Shown here piece after piece: positions 17,423 through 26,183 of a stretch of DNA of 61,649 bases. Numbering within the stretch: the stretch's first letter is position 1; each line of letters opens with the position of its first letter. The translations under genes were made by a program, and so were the position numbers. The stretch lies in NCBI RefSeq assembly GCF_002933465.1, contig NZ_PSZE01000037.1, forward strand, positions 1-61,649. The letters run 5' to 3'. Under the pieces are notes generated by a model. It saw only the letters and a list, made by a program, of their open reading frames with translations, was not told where the DNA came from and searched no databases. The DNA comes from Nocardia nova (GTDB lineage: Bacteria > Actinomycetota > Actinomycetes > Mycobacteriales > Mycobacteriaceae).

Positions 17423-17632
17423 CTATTCGATGCCGAGGGTGACCTCGGTCGATTTGATCAGCACCTTGACCGTCGAGCCCGCGGTGAGGCCGAGATCGTC
17501 CACGGCATCGCGGGTGATGGACGAGGTGATCTCGTCCCCGCCGGTGAGACGGACCCGCACGACTGCCATGGCCTCACCGCGAGTGACCGAGACGACCGTG
17601 CCGTCGAGTTGATTCCGGGTGCTCAGGCGCAT
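17423..17632 (-). CDS. Molbindin (single TOBE/Mop domain protein)
   Basis: The product has 69 residues and consists of one TOBE domain: MRLSTRNQLDGTVVSVTRGE, then a short stretch to SITRDAVDDLGLTAGSTVKV, ending STEVTLGIE. Molbindins store or buffer molybdate in the cytoplasm as oligomers. Its sequence pattern matches the C-terminal domain of the HTH-TOBE regulator at 12714. It adds a second molybdate-binding gene about 4 kb from the mod operon. Confidence 0.88.
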   Translation of the reverse strand: MRLSTRNQLDGTVVSVTRGEAMAVVRVRLTGGDEITSSITRDAVDDLGLTAGSTVKVLIKSTEVTLGIE

Positions 17633-17685
17633 GCGGCGACCATACGCCCGCGACCTGCTCCGGCGAGGGAGGGCGGAGTCGGCGC

Positions 17686-17713
17686 GTTCAGCCGATCTCG
17701 TTCAGCCGATCTC
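17686..17713 (+). repeat. 14-bp tandem duplication across a pseudogene stop codon
   Basis: Two identical copies of GTTCAGCCGATCTC stand head to tail. On the minus strand each copy carries the end of the LLM pseudogene (Glu-Ile-Gly-stop). Confidence 0.9.
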
Positions 17714-18077
17714 GTCGCGGGCCGGCGCGATCGACGGCAGTTGTTCGATGCGGGAGGCGAATTCGGTGCCGATCGGTGGCAGCCGCACCACATGGTCCGC
17801 CCGGCGTCCAGCGGGGCGCGGATCGTGGCCGCGATGGATTCCGCGCGGGCGTGGGCGACGAGTGCGTCCACCACCCGGGTCACCGGCTTCGTCGATTTCG
17901 GTTGCCGGATAACCCCATTCGACGAGTGTGGCGCGAAACGACGGCCGGGGGCCATGTTCTCACCACCTCGCGGGCGGTCGCGCGTATGTTCCGCGGGCAG
18001 GGCGCCGTCGGCGATATCGGCGGCCAGGGCGAGCATCTTCGGACCGTTCGCGACGGGTATCCCACCGAACGGTGAGA
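17702..18077 (-). pseudogene. C-terminal remnant of an LLM-class F420-dependent oxidoreductase
   Basis: The minus-strand translation starts with GGIPVANGPKMLALAADIAD, a typical luciferase-like F420 enzyme block. It passes through unrelated sequence and returns with VVDALVAHARAESIAATIR. One frameshift later it reads DHVVRLPPIGTEFASRIEQL and ends IAPARDEIG. About 50 residues between the blocks are lost or scrambled and the N-terminal two thirds are missing. The gene is dead. The 14-bp duplication at 17686 falls on its stop codon. Confidence 0.65.
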
Positions 18078-18081
18078 CGAA

Positions 18082-18504
18082 TCACAACCAGGACAGCAGT
18101 CGATGCCACAGGCTGCGGCGCACGTGCGCTTCAGCGGTCATGGGCTGGGCTCGTGAGGGCGCGGGCGGACCGGGTTCGGCGGCCGAGGCCGGGTCCGGGA
18201 CGGCCGGGGACGCGGCGGCCGCCTCGGCGTCGCCGTTTGGTCCGGACGGCCTCGCACCGGGTTCGGCCATCGACGCCGGTTCCGCGCACGGAGCCTGTGA
18301 CCAGGCGAGATGGGGCGGGGAGTGGGGGCCGTCCGGCGGCATCAGATGGGTGAGGCGCGGCAGTTGCACGGTCGGGTCGTCCAGGTCCCGGCGCAGTTGG
18401 TTGCAGAACTGCTCGACCGAGCCGTAGCGATCGACGATCTCCTCGACCAGCAGGGCCGCCGACGGAGTTGCCGTGATCAGTTTGCCGCTCACCGTTCTCC
18501 TCAT
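18082..18504 (-). CDS. Hypothetical protein with Pro/Ala-rich tail
   Basis: The product has 140 residues from an ATG at 18504. Residues 1-60 look folded (GKLITATPSAALLVEEIVDR, then SVEQFCNQLRRDLDD). The middle is Ala/Pro-rich, and a short basic C-terminus ends RRSLWHRLLSWL. No family is recognised. Codon use fits the genome, but the disordered tail makes the call uncertain. Confidence 0.5.
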   Translation of the reverse strand: MRRTVSGKLITATPSAALLVEEIVDRYGSVEQFCNQLRRDLDDPTVQLPRLTHLMPPDGPHSPPHLAWSQAPCAEPASMAEPGARPSGPNGDAEAAAASPAVPDPASAAEPGPPAPSRAQPMTAEAHVRRSLWHRLLSWL

Positions 18505-19042
18505 CTCACAGCCCGGACACGATCTGCCGCATACCGGGCTCAACCGTCATATGTCTGCGAATAACCCCCAGCACATCCGCGGCGAGTCGGGAGATATCGG
18601 AATCGCTCTCGTTCGGGCGCCATCCGGACCCCGCCGCGGTGATCGTTCTGTCCGTCACCCTAGTCAGAAAAGCGGTTATCCGCAAACTTTCCGCGAGCGT
18701 GCCGGTGGCGCGAAACAAACTGCTGTCCAGTCGTTTTCGAATGGTAGTGTTCGTGCGGGAGTGCCTCGGTGGTTTGTGACGAGCAGAGGTTCTGGTCTCA
18801 GCAAATATTGAGCACATGCTTGGTCGCTGGCTGCCCGGTTTGTCCGCCGGGAAATCGCGGCCCCACCGCCGGTGCGCCGGAGAATTTCCGTGGCCATCGG
18901 GAGTGGCCATCGGGAGTGGCCATCGGGAATATCGGGGGAGTGCCGCCGGGTTGCCGATGTGGGTGAAGCGTAGGTGGTGTGCAGAAGGCGGAAGGATGCC
19001 CCCAAGGTGTGCAGGTCAACGGTGGGATAGGCTGGATCGGTC
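18505..19042. other. Intergenic stretch with a triple 13-bp repeat
   Basis: No supportable gene on either strand. It must carry the promoter of the cysteine desulfurase operon that starts at 19043. The tandem repeat at 18890-18928 is the only distinct structure. Confidence 0.5.
18890..18928 (+). repeat. Three tandem copies of a 13-bp unit
   Basis: GTGGCCATCGGGA is repeated three times without change (18890, 18903, 18916). It lies about 115 bases before the desulfurase start codon. Confidence 0.95.
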
Positions 19043-20272
19043 ATGATGTCGGCATTCCCGGGTCCGGTCGCAGCGGCGCCCAAGACGGTCTACCTCGATC
19101 ACGCGGCCACGACACCCATGTTCCCGGCCGCCGTCGAGGCGATGACGGCTGTACTGGGCACGGTCGGTAACGCCTCGTCCCTGCACGGCTCCGGCCGCAC
19201 CGCGCGGCGATTGCTGGAGGAGGCGCGCGAATCCGTCGCCGCCGATCTCGGGGCGCGGCCCTCGGAAGTGATCTTCACCTCGGGCGGTACGGAAAGTGAC
19301 AATCTCGCGGTCAAGGGCATCTACTGGGCTCGTCGCGACGCCGATCCGCGCCGCACCCGCATCCTGGTGAGTTCGGTCGAACACCATGCGGTGCTCGACG
19401 CGGTGGACTGGTTGCAGCAGCACGAGGGCGCGCAGGTCACCCTGCTCGATGTCGACTCCGAGGGCATCGTCTCGCCGGCGGCGCTGCGCGAAGCGCTGTC
19501 GACGCACGCCGCCGATACCGCCCTGGTCAGCGTTATGTGGGCCAACAACGAGGTCGGCACGATCGAGCCGATCCTCGAATTGGCTGCCGTCGCACAGGAA
19601 TTCGACATTCCGATGCACAGCGACGCGGTACAGGCGGCCGCCCAGCTCCCCATCGATTTCGCGTCGAGTGGCCTGGCCGCGGCCAGTTTCGCCGGGCACA
19701 AGGTCGGCGGTCCGCACGGATGCGGGGTCCTGCTGCTGGGCCGGCAGGTGGGCTGTGTCCCGCTGCTGCACGGCGGCGGCCACGAGCGCGATCTGCGCTC
19801 GGGCACCTCCGATGTGCCGGCCGCGGCCGGATTCGCCGCGGCACTGCGGCAAACCGTACGGGAAATGCCCGCGCGCACAACGGAATTGGTCGATCTTCGT
19901 GATCGTCTGATCGCCGGTGTGCGGGACGCGATTCCCGGCGCCGTCCTCAACGGCGCTGCCGGTGAACGGCGCCTGCCCGGAAACGTCCACTTCACCTTCC
20001 CCGGCTGCGAGGGCGATTCCCTGCTGATGCTGCTCGACGCCGCCGGGATCGAGTGCTCGACCGGGTCGGCGTGCAACGCCGGGGTGGCCGCGCCGAGCCA
20101 TGTACTGCTCGCGATGGGTGTGGAACCGCGCCAGGCGCGCGGTTCCCTGCGGTTTTCGCTCGGCCACACCACGACCGGGTCCGAGATCGACAGAGTGCTG
20201 GAAGTTCTGCCCTCGGTGGTGGAACGGGCCGAAGCGGCCGGACTGGCCGGTGCGAAAGGAGGTACACGATGA
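19043..20272 (+). CDS. Cysteine desulfurase (NifS/IscS type)
   Basis: The product has 409 residues. The start TVYLDHAATTPMFP, the SSVEHHAVLD histidine region, the PLP lysine in SFAGHKVGG (Lys 220) and the sulfur-carrying cysteine in STGSACNAG (Cys 344) are all present. The enzyme removes sulfur from cysteine and passes it on as persulfide. It overlaps mnmA by four bases (ATGA), the same pair as iscS-trmU in Mycobacterium tuberculosis, so tRNA thiolation is the likely use of the sulfur. Confidence 0.92.
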   Translation: MMSAFPGPVAAAPKTVYLDHAATTPMFPAAVEAMTAVLGTVGNASSLHGSGRTARRLLEEARESVAADLGARPSEVIFTSGGTESDNLAVKGIYWARRDADPRRTRILVSSVEHHAVLDAVDWLQQHEGAQVTLLDVDSEGIVSPAALREALSTHAADTALVSVMWANNEVGTIEPILELAAVAQEFDIPMHSDAVQAAAQLPIDFASSGLAAASFAGHKVGGPHGCGVLLLGRQVGCVPLLHGGGHERDLRSGTSDVPAAAGFAAALRQTVREMPARTTELVDLRDRLIAGVRDAIPGAVLNGAAGERRLPGNVHFTFPGCEGDSLLMLLDAAGIECSTGSACNAGVAAPSHVLLAMGVEPRQARGSLRFSLGHTTTGSEIDRVLEVLPSVVERAEAAGLAGAKGGTR

Positions 20273-21381
20273 GAGTGCTGGCAGCGATGAGCGGCGGCGT
20301 CGATTCCGCCGTGGCCGCCGCGCGTGCGGTCGACGCCGGCCATGAGGTGGTGGGGGTGCATCTGGCCCTGTCGGCCACCCCCGGAGCACTGCGCACCGGA
20401 TCGCGGGGCTGCTGTTCCAAGGAGGACGCCGGCGATGCGCGCCGCGCCGCCGATGTGCTCGGAATCCCGTTCTACGTCTGGGATTTCGCCGACCGCTTCA
20501 AAGAGGATGTGATCGACGACTTCGTCGCCGCCTACGCGGCCGGCGAGACGCCGAATCCGTGCCTGCGCTGCAACGAGAAGATCAAGTTCTCGGCTCTGGC
20601 CGACCGCGCCGCCGCGCTCGGGTTCGATGCCGTGGTGACCGGCCACTACGCGCAGCTGTCCGACGGTGTGCTGCGCCGCGCCGTGGACGCCGACAAGGAT
20701 CAGTCCTATGTGCTGGCCGTGCTCACCGCCGACCAGCTGTCGCGGGCGATGTTCCCGGTGGGTGACACGCCGAAGCCGCGCATCCGCGAAGAGGCCGCCG
20801 AGCGCGGTCTCGCCGTCGCGAACAAGCCCGACTCCCACGACATCTGCTTCATCCCCTCCGGCGACACTCGTGCGTTCCTCGGCGCCTCGATCGGTGTGCG
20901 TCCCGGCGCCATCGTCGACAGCGACGGCCGCAAGCTGGCCGAACACGAAGGCGTACACGGATTCACGATCGGCCAGCGCAAGGGGCTCGGGCTGCCCGGC
21001 CCCGCCGCGGACGGCCGCCCCCGCTACGTCACCGAGATCGACCCGGATTCCGGCACCGTTCACGTCGGCCCCGCCGAAGACCTGTACGTGTGGACGGTGC
21101 GGGCGGACCGGGCCGTGTGGACCTCCGGTGAGGTGCCGTCCGGACCGTTCGACTGTGTCGTCCAGGTGCGTGCGCACGGCGGCATCGCCCCGGCCGTCGT
21201 GGAGGCGGTCGACGGCGGTCTGATCGCGCGGCTGCGCGAACCCTTGACCGGCGTGGCGCGCGGGCAGGCCGTGGTGGCCTATCTGCCGGACCCGCTGGGA
21301 GACCAGGTGATCGGCAGCGGCACCATCAGCGGTACCGGACGTGAGCGCGCCGGAGAGCTGGTCGCGGATTCCGCGCGGTGA
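20269..21381 (+). CDS. mnmA: tRNA-specific 2-thiouridylase
   Basis: The product has 370 residues. The PP-loop AAMSGGVDSAVAAA adenylates U34 of tRNA. The catalytic cysteines lie in TPNPCLRCNEKIKF and in HDICFIPSGD. DKDQSYVLAVL and FTIGQRKGLGLPG are MnmA family blocks. It installs 2-thiouridine at the wobble position of Lys, Glu and Gln tRNAs with sulfur from the upstream desulfurase. The start at 20269 overlaps that gene's stop codon. Confidence 0.95.
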   Translation: MRVLAAMSGGVDSAVAAARAVDAGHEVVGVHLALSATPGALRTGSRGCCSKEDAGDARRAADVLGIPFYVWDFADRFKEDVIDDFVAAYAAGETPNPCLRCNEKIKFSALADRAAALGFDAVVTGHYAQLSDGVLRRAVDADKDQSYVLAVLTADQLSRAMFPVGDTPKPRIREEAAERGLAVANKPDSHDICFIPSGDTRAFLGASIGVRPGAIVDSDGRKLAEHEGVHGFTIGQRKGLGLPGPAADGRPRYVTEIDPDSGTVHVGPAEDLYVWTVRADRAVWTSGEVPSGPFDCVVQVRAHGGIAPAVVEAVDGGLIARLREPLTGVARGQAVVAYLPDPLGDQVIGSGTISGTGRERAGELVADSAR

Positions 21382-21516
21382 GCGCGGGCGTCGTCCGATC
21401 GCGGGCGACGTCGGGGGTACGGCCGGCTCCGCGTCCGCGCTCGGATACGGTTGCGCCGTGCGTGACCACTCCGGGCGGCCGCGGACGTCCGGCGCGGTGA
21501 TCGAGATGGGTGACAT

Positions 21517-22569
21517 ATGACGAGCGAGAAGCGATCCGACGCACGGCCGAGTCTGCGGGGAGGTATCGCCACGGGTGTCGGTTCGTGGCCGGGCACCGAC
21601 CCTCGTGAGGCCGCCGCCACCATTGTGGGGGAGCTGCCCGAACTCGCCCATCTACCCGAATTGCCCGGGCGCGGTGCGGGTTCCGATATGGTCGGACGGG
21701 CCTCGGCGTTGCTGATCGACATGCAGTTCGACACCACCACCCGCGGATACCGATTGAGCGCCCGCCTCGGAGCGACCGCGCGCCGCGCGCACGATCTACT
21801 TCGCACCGATCTCGACGCGCTCGAAGAAGCCTGGGAGACAGCGGGTCTCACCGGCGCCGGCCGCACCCTCAAGGTGCAGTCGGTCGGACCGCTGACGCTC
21901 GCCGCGCGGGTCGAACTGGCGAACGGTCATCGCGTGCTCACCGATTCCGGTGCGGTGCGCGATCTTTCGGAATCACTGGCCGAGGGCCTGTCCGATCATG
22001 CCGCCGAGGTGGCCGAACGGCTGGGCGTCGATGTCATCGTGCAACTGGACGAACCGTCGCTGGGGGCCGTGCTGGAAGGAAGTCTGCACGGCGCCAGCGT
22101 GTTGAACACCGTGCGCGCTGTTCCCGAGCCCGAGGCGCTGCACATTCTCGACACGGTCGTCACCGCTCAGTCCGGCCCGGTGCTGATCCACAGCTGCGCC
22201 GATGCGCCGCCACTGTCGTTTCTGCGCGAAAGTTCGGCTGCCGCAGTAGGTTTCGATATGGCGGCCATCGCCACCGGCAACCTCGACGCCGTCGGTGAAC
22301 TACTGGACGCGGGCAAGTATCTCGCTCTGGGATCGGTCCCCACGACGGCACCGGCCACCCCGCCCACCTGGCGGCAGCTCGCCGAACCGGGCGTGCGCCT
22401 CGTCGACCGCCTCGGCTTCCCACGCCGCACCCTCACCGACCGCATCCTGGTCACCCCGGCGTGTGGCCTGGCCTGCGCCCCGCTGGCGTGGGCCCGCCGT
22501 GCCCTGGACCTGTCGTCCGACGTGGCCCGCGCCTACGCCGACGACCCGGAGTCGCTCATTCTCGAATAG
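21517..22569 (+). CDS. MetE-like (cobalamin-independent methionine synthase C-terminal type) protein
   Basis: The product has 350 residues. GVGSWPGTDPREAA begins a UroD/MetE TIM barrel. The candidate zinc ligands His and Cys are in LIHSCAD, with a second Cys in VTPACGLAC. It lacks the N-terminal half of true MetE. A protein of this kind lies between mnmA and ligA in Mycobacterium (Rv3015c position), so the synteny is conserved. It may transfer a methyl group, but the acceptor is not known. Confidence 0.85.
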   Translation: MTSEKRSDARPSLRGGIATGVGSWPGTDPREAAATIVGELPELAHLPELPGRGAGSDMVGRASALLIDMQFDTTTRGYRLSARLGATARRAHDLLRTDLDALEEAWETAGLTGAGRTLKVQSVGPLTLAARVELANGHRVLTDSGAVRDLSESLAEGLSDHAAEVAERLGVDVIVQLDEPSLGAVLEGSLHGASVLNTVRAVPEPEALHILDTVVTAQSGPVLIHSCADAPPLSFLRESSAAAVGFDMAAIATGNLDAVGELLDAGKYLALGSVPTTAPATPPTWRQLAEPGVRLVDRLGFPRRTLTDRILVTPACGLACAPLAWARRALDLSSDVARAYADDPESLILE

Positions 22570-22599
22570 GGCGCGGCGGGGTGCGTGCCCGCGCCGGGA

Positions 22600-22953
22600 T
22601 CACAATTCCGCGGACGGCCCCGGGGCCGGATGGCCGATCTGCCAGTGCTGAGGCTTACCTGGCGGATAGACGACCGGGAGGTCTTCGCCGGGGAACGGCC
22701 ACTGGTTGACGTCCCAGGCGAAGCGCCCGTACACGGTCTCGGCCGCGACGCTGGGCCCGGAAATCGTGCCGGTGATCGTCACGAACTGCTCGCCCTGCGC
22801 GGCCGGGCGCGGGCTCACGCCGGTGATCCGCAGCGTCCCGGCCTCCTGGGCGGCGCGCTGGAATCCACCGAAACGACCTCGGCCGCGAAAGTTCATCAGC
22901 AGCGCGACCAGCGCGCCGGCGATCAACACGATGAACACGATCTGCAGCAGCAT
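22600..22953 (-). CDS. Small membrane-anchored protein
   Basis: The product has 117 residues. One N-terminal transmembrane helix (LLQIVFIVLIAGALVALLMN) is followed by an extracytoplasmic or cytoplasmic beta-rich domain with EQFVTITGTISGPSV and ETVYGRFAWDVNQWP. It converges on the MetE-like gene. No named family is recognised. Confidence 0.7.
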   Translation of the reverse strand: MLLQIVFIVLIAGALVALLMNFRGRGRFGGFQRAAQEAGTLRITGVSPRPAAQGEQFVTITGTISGPSVAAETVYGRFAWDVNQWPFPGEDLPVVYPPGKPQHWQIGHPAPGPSAEL

Positions 22954-23023
22954 GCCTCCATGCTAGGCGGACAAACGGGACAGCCCCGATAGGCCGCCGT
23001 CGCCGGGGTGCGCTCCCGCGATC

Positions 23024-24310
23024 TCAGCCGGCGCTGAGCTCGCTGGTGCCGGTCGAGGTGCGCCGCACCTGCCACACCCGGGTGCGCCGGGACTGCGAGC
23101 GCCCGTTGCCGCGGTCGATGAGCGTGCGGTTGCGAGTGGTGAAGATCAGCTGCGCACCCCGGGAGTTGGTCTCCGGATTCTGGAACAGCTGGATTACCCG
23201 GTCGGCGGTGTCGCCGGTGAGGTGGGTGTCGATATCGTCGACCGCCAGGACCCGGCCGGTGTCGAGCGCGTCGAGCACGGTCGGCAGCAGGCGCAGCAGG
23301 GCCAGCGTGGCGGTGGATTCGTCGGCGATGTCGAAGGCGGCGCCGATGCCTTCGTGGACCACTCCGAGCCCGACCCCGCGGCGGGCGACCATCCGCGCGT
23401 AGAGGGTGTCGCGGGCCGCGCGCAGATTGCTCAGTTCCCGCTCGAGGGCGACGGGTTCCACGCCGAGGGTTTCCCGCACCCGCAGGGCGTGCGCCGGCGA
23501 GGCGGCGCACGCATCCGATTCCTTTGCCATACCGGCGATTTCGCCGTCGATGTCGCGCAGGTAGTCGGCGTACATCGGATCGTTCTCGGCCAGGAGCAGA
23601 TCCTCGATGCCCAGTTCGGCCGAGCGCAGTAGCATCAGCAGCCGCGCGGCGTTGTCGGCGGAGCGGGAGATGTGGCCGCCGAGGCGCTCGGCGATGCTGT
23701 GCGGGTCGGCGGGCCCGCGCTGGACGTCGAGCTGCGCGGAGAACCAGCGATAGGCGGGCACCAGCGCCTCGGCGTACATCTGCCCGGTCAGGCTCAGCAG
23801 CAGGGCATTCGGCCGCACCAGCGGCACCAGGGTGGTGATGCCGAAGCGCGCCGGTTCGAACATCGGCCCGATCCGGATCTGCTCGCCCTCGCGCTCGAAG
23901 ACGACGCGTTTGCGGTGGTGCGGATGCGTATGCAGCCATTCGGCGGTGACATCGGCGTTGTCGAGGCGGAACCCGTAGGTGTAGGGGGTGCCCTCGGCGA
24001 CGAAGGTGGCGACGAATTCCGAAGGCCGGTCGGCGAATCCGAGATGCGGCGTGCGCACCGGCCCGGCGTAGGGATCCCAGCCGGTCACCGAATGCAGGAC
24101 CGCGTCGCGCATGTGGGCCAGTGCGTCGACGAGACCGGATTTCCCGGTCGCCGGCGCGCCGTGGACCGCGGTGACGGGAGCGGGCAGCGCGCCGGCCCGG
24201 CTCGACACCAGGCGGAGTTCCTGTGGTTCGGCCAGGGATCGGTGATTGGTCACCTGAAAACTACGCAGCACCCGAGCCATCCTGCCGTCCGCCGGGCGGC
24301 GCCGCGACAT
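23024..24310 (-). CDS. AAA-type ATPase (AAA_15/AAA_21-like)
   Basis: The product has 428 residues. The N-terminus FQVTNHRSLAEPQELRL and Walker A GAPATGKSGL (near residue 53) are typical of RecF/SMC-like AAA proteins such as RloA or OLD relatives. Late in the protein are Walker B (VLAVDDIDTHL) and a QLIFTTRNRTL strand. There is no fused nuclease. Its ATG shares one base with the preceding stop (TGATG), so it is the last gene of the cupredoxin operon. Its role there is unknown. Confidence 0.78.
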   Translation of the reverse strand: MSRRRPADGRMARVLRSFQVTNHRSLAEPQELRLVSSRAGALPAPVTAVHGAPATGKSGLVDALAHMRDAVLHSVTGWDPYAGPVRTPHLGFADRPSEFVATFVAEGTPYTYGFRLDNADVTAEWLHTHPHHRKRVVFEREGEQIRIGPMFEPARFGITTLVPLVRPNALLLSLTGQMYAEALVPAYRWFSAQLDVQRGPADPHSIAERLGGHISRSADNAARLLMLLRSAELGIEDLLLAENDPMYADYLRDIDGEIAGMAKESDACAASPAHALRVRETLGVEPVALERELSNLRAARDTLYARMVARRGVGLGVVHEGIGAAFDIADESTATLALLRLLPTVLDALDTGRVLAVDDIDTHLTGDTADRVIQLFQNPETNSRGAQLIFTTRNRTLIDRGNGRSQSRRTRVWQVRRTSTGTSELSAG

Positions 24311-24699
24311 CAGGTGCGAAGTTCCCTCCGGTACAGCGAAGCCAGGCAGACCACGAGGGTGACGATCTCGGCGACGACCGCGACCATCGCCTGCGGTGCC
24401 GGCTGCCAGCCGGTTTCGGTGAATCCGAACAGTCCGCTCGTTCGCGACACCACGAAGCCGGCCAAGGAGGCGGCGCTGAGCACCGCCGCCGCCGCGCGCA
24501 GGCTCCACGGACCGACGAGAACCAGTGCGGCCAGTGCGAAGGCGGCGGCGGCCTGGATGGCGAACGACGGGCCCACGTATTCGATGTAGCGGTAGCCTCG
24601 TGCGTAGAGCTGGGTGTGCACGACACCGGTGGTGACGAGTCCGGCGCTGATCGCCAGGCGCGCCGGGAACCGCGACGGTACGGAAGACAGCACATTCAT
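24310..24699 (-). CDS. Four-helix integral membrane protein
   Basis: The product has 129 residues with about four hydrophobic segments and no long soluble part. The start at 24699 overlaps the metallophosphoesterase stop (ATGA), and its stop touches the ATPase start. The YARGYRYIEYVGPSF loop between helices 1 and 2 is distinctive. It may be a membrane partner of the cupredoxin or phosphoesterase. No family name can be given. Confidence 0.7.
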   Translation of the reverse strand: MNVLSSVPSRFPARLAISAGLVTTGVVHTQLYARGYRYIEYVGPSFAIQAAAAFALAALVLVGPWSLRAAAAVLSAASLAGFVVSRTSGLFGFTETGWQPAPQAMVAVVAEIVTLVVCLASLYRRELRT

Positions 24700-25646
24700 C
24701 GGAGTGTCTGCTCCTTGATCGCGAGCATTTGCCGGCCCTGCTGGTAGCTCACTTCCCGGATCCCCAGGGCGTCGTGGAGCTTTCCGGCCGGCAACGTCAC
24801 CGGTTTGGGCGCGGGCCCGTCGCCGGGGTGCGGCAGGGGATAGGCGGTGGTCGTCCCGCTGAAGAAGGTGATGTTTCCCTCGGTCTTGGTGAAGAGTTGA
24901 TGCACATGGCCGTTGAGGCAGGTGACCGAGGAGAACCGCCGCAGCAGGCTCAGTACTTGCGCGGCATCGTCTGTGCCCCAACCCCATTGGGGATACATCG
25001 CGAACAGGGGGATATGGCTGAAGACGATGATCGGGGTGTCGGCGGACAATCCCGCCACGTCGGTGCGGACGAAGTCGATCTGATCCTGTCCGAGATGGCC
25101 CAGATTCTGCGCGTTGAGCGTATTGACCAACCCGATGACGTGCACCCCCGCGATGTCGAAGCTGTACCACCCGTCACCGCGGGTGCCCTTGCCGAACACC
25201 GAGCGGTAGCGCTGTCCGCCGTCGTCGGTCGAATCGTGTTCGCCGGGCACGGTGAAGATGTGCGGTGTGGACAATCCGGACATCATCTGGCGGACCTGAT
25301 CGAATTGCGCGGGCGTGGCGAGGTGTGTCAGGTCACCGGTGTGAATGACGAAATCCGGTGTGTATCCGAGGGTATTGACCTGATCGATCGCCTCGGTGAA
25401 GGTGTCGGTGACATTTGCGTTGGCGGTGCCCTGGAATCCGATGTGGCTGTCGCTGATCTGCGCGAATCGCAGGGTGGGGCGTTCGGCGGTGGCGGGGGCC
25501 GCGCCCGCCACATGGGAGATGACCTCGCCGCCGACCACGGTCAGGCCGACGGCCGCGCCGAACCAGGCGCTGTGGCGTAGCAGCTGGCGCCGGGTCATGG
25601 CGTGCGGATCGCGCGGATCGGTGTGCTGTGGGAGTTGTTCGGTCAC
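24696..25646 (-). CDS. Tat-exported metallophosphoesterase
   Basis: The product has 316 residues. A twin-arginine signal (MTRRQLLRHSAWFGAAVGLT) lies about 16 residues in. The calcineurin-like motifs follow in order: ISDSHIG, HTGDLTH, VPGEHD, FSHIPL and NGHVHQ. These bind two metal ions and cleave phosphoesters, here outside the membrane. The GTG start at 25646 overlaps the cupredoxin stop (GTGA). The shared operon suggests joint export with a copper protein. Confidence 0.9.
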   Translation of the reverse strand: MTEQLPQHTDPRDPHAMTRRQLLRHSAWFGAAVGLTVVGGEVISHVAGAAPATAERPTLRFAQISDSHIGFQGTANANVTDTFTEAIDQVNTLGYTPDFVIHTGDLTHLATPAQFDQVRQMMSGLSTPHIFTVPGEHDSTDDGGQRYRSVFGKGTRGDGWYSFDIAGVHVIGLVNTLNAQNLGHLGQDQIDFVRTDVAGLSADTPIIVFSHIPLFAMYPQWGWGTDDAAQVLSLLRRFSSVTCLNGHVHQLFTKTEGNITFFSGTTTAYPLPHPGDGPAPKPVTLPAGKLHDALGIREVSYQQGRQMLAIKEQTLR

Positions 25647-26116
25647 GGGGTCACCACCACTGTCGCGTGCATGAAGGGATGGATCGAGCAGAAGTAGGCA
25701 AAGGTGCCCGGCTGGGCGAAGGTGAAGCTGAATGTGGCCCCCGTGCCCATTCCCGGGGAGTGGAACGAGCCGTCGCGCGCCACCACCGTATGCGGTTCCT
25801 CGTCGCGATTGGTCCAGGTCACGGTGGTGCCGGCCCTCACGGTCACGGTCTGCGGGCCGAAGGCGAAATTGTCGATGGCGACGGCGTTCGGTCCGGCCAC
25901 GGCGGCCGGCGTGCGAGGCGCATTCGACATTCCGGGCATATTCGGCATCGGTTCCGGGCCGCCCGGGGTCATACCCAGACCGGGGTCCTCGGAGCGGACG
26001 GTGGGAGCGGGTGGGCTCGCCCCCTTGTCGCCGTGGGTCGCGCACGCCGTCAGTGTCATGACGCCGAGGGCGACCGTCGCGGCGGCGGTGAAATTCACAA
26101 CGAGGTGTCGTGGCAT
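25643..26116 (-). CDS. Cupredoxin-domain lipoprotein
   Basis: The product has 157 residues. The lipobox MTLTAC (Cys 25) is followed by a Pro/Met-rich linker (residues about 35-75) and a plastocyanin-like domain. AIDNFAFGPQTVTVRAG, EEPHTVV (first Cu ligand His) and YFCSIHPFMH (Cys, His, Met) give the full type 1 copper set. It is anchored on the outer face of the membrane and probably carries electrons or senses copper. A GTAACC-N8-TATCTG motif stands 47 bases before its start. It begins a four-gene overlapping operon. Confidence 0.9.
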   Translation of the reverse strand: MPRHLVVNFTAAATVALGVMTLTACATHGDKGASPPAPTVRSEDPGLGMTPGGPEPMPNMPGMSNAPRTPAAVAGPNAVAIDNFAFGPQTVTVRAGTTVTWTNRDEEPHTVVARDGSFHSPGMGTGATFSFTFAQPGTFAYFCSIHPFMHATVVVTP

Positions 26117-26163
26117 CGGATCCGGCCTCCATCCGTACCCCGCGGAGTGCGGGGCTTCACCGA

Positions 26164-26183
26164 CAGATAGGCGACCGGGTTAC
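26164..26183 (-). promoter_or_regulatory. Shared bipartite motif, copy upstream of the cupredoxin operon
   Basis: On the minus strand this reads GTAACC, eight bases, TATCTG. It lies 47 bases upstream of the cupredoxin start and overlaps the end of the sigma gene at 26180. Three further copies lie at 26799, 28148 and 28214. Confidence 0.6.

Noticed and set aside
19321..21651. Long minus-strand open frame opposite the cysteine desulfurase and mnmA
   Set aside because: Shadow of the two real genes, with no domain and Arg/Pro/Gly-rich composition.
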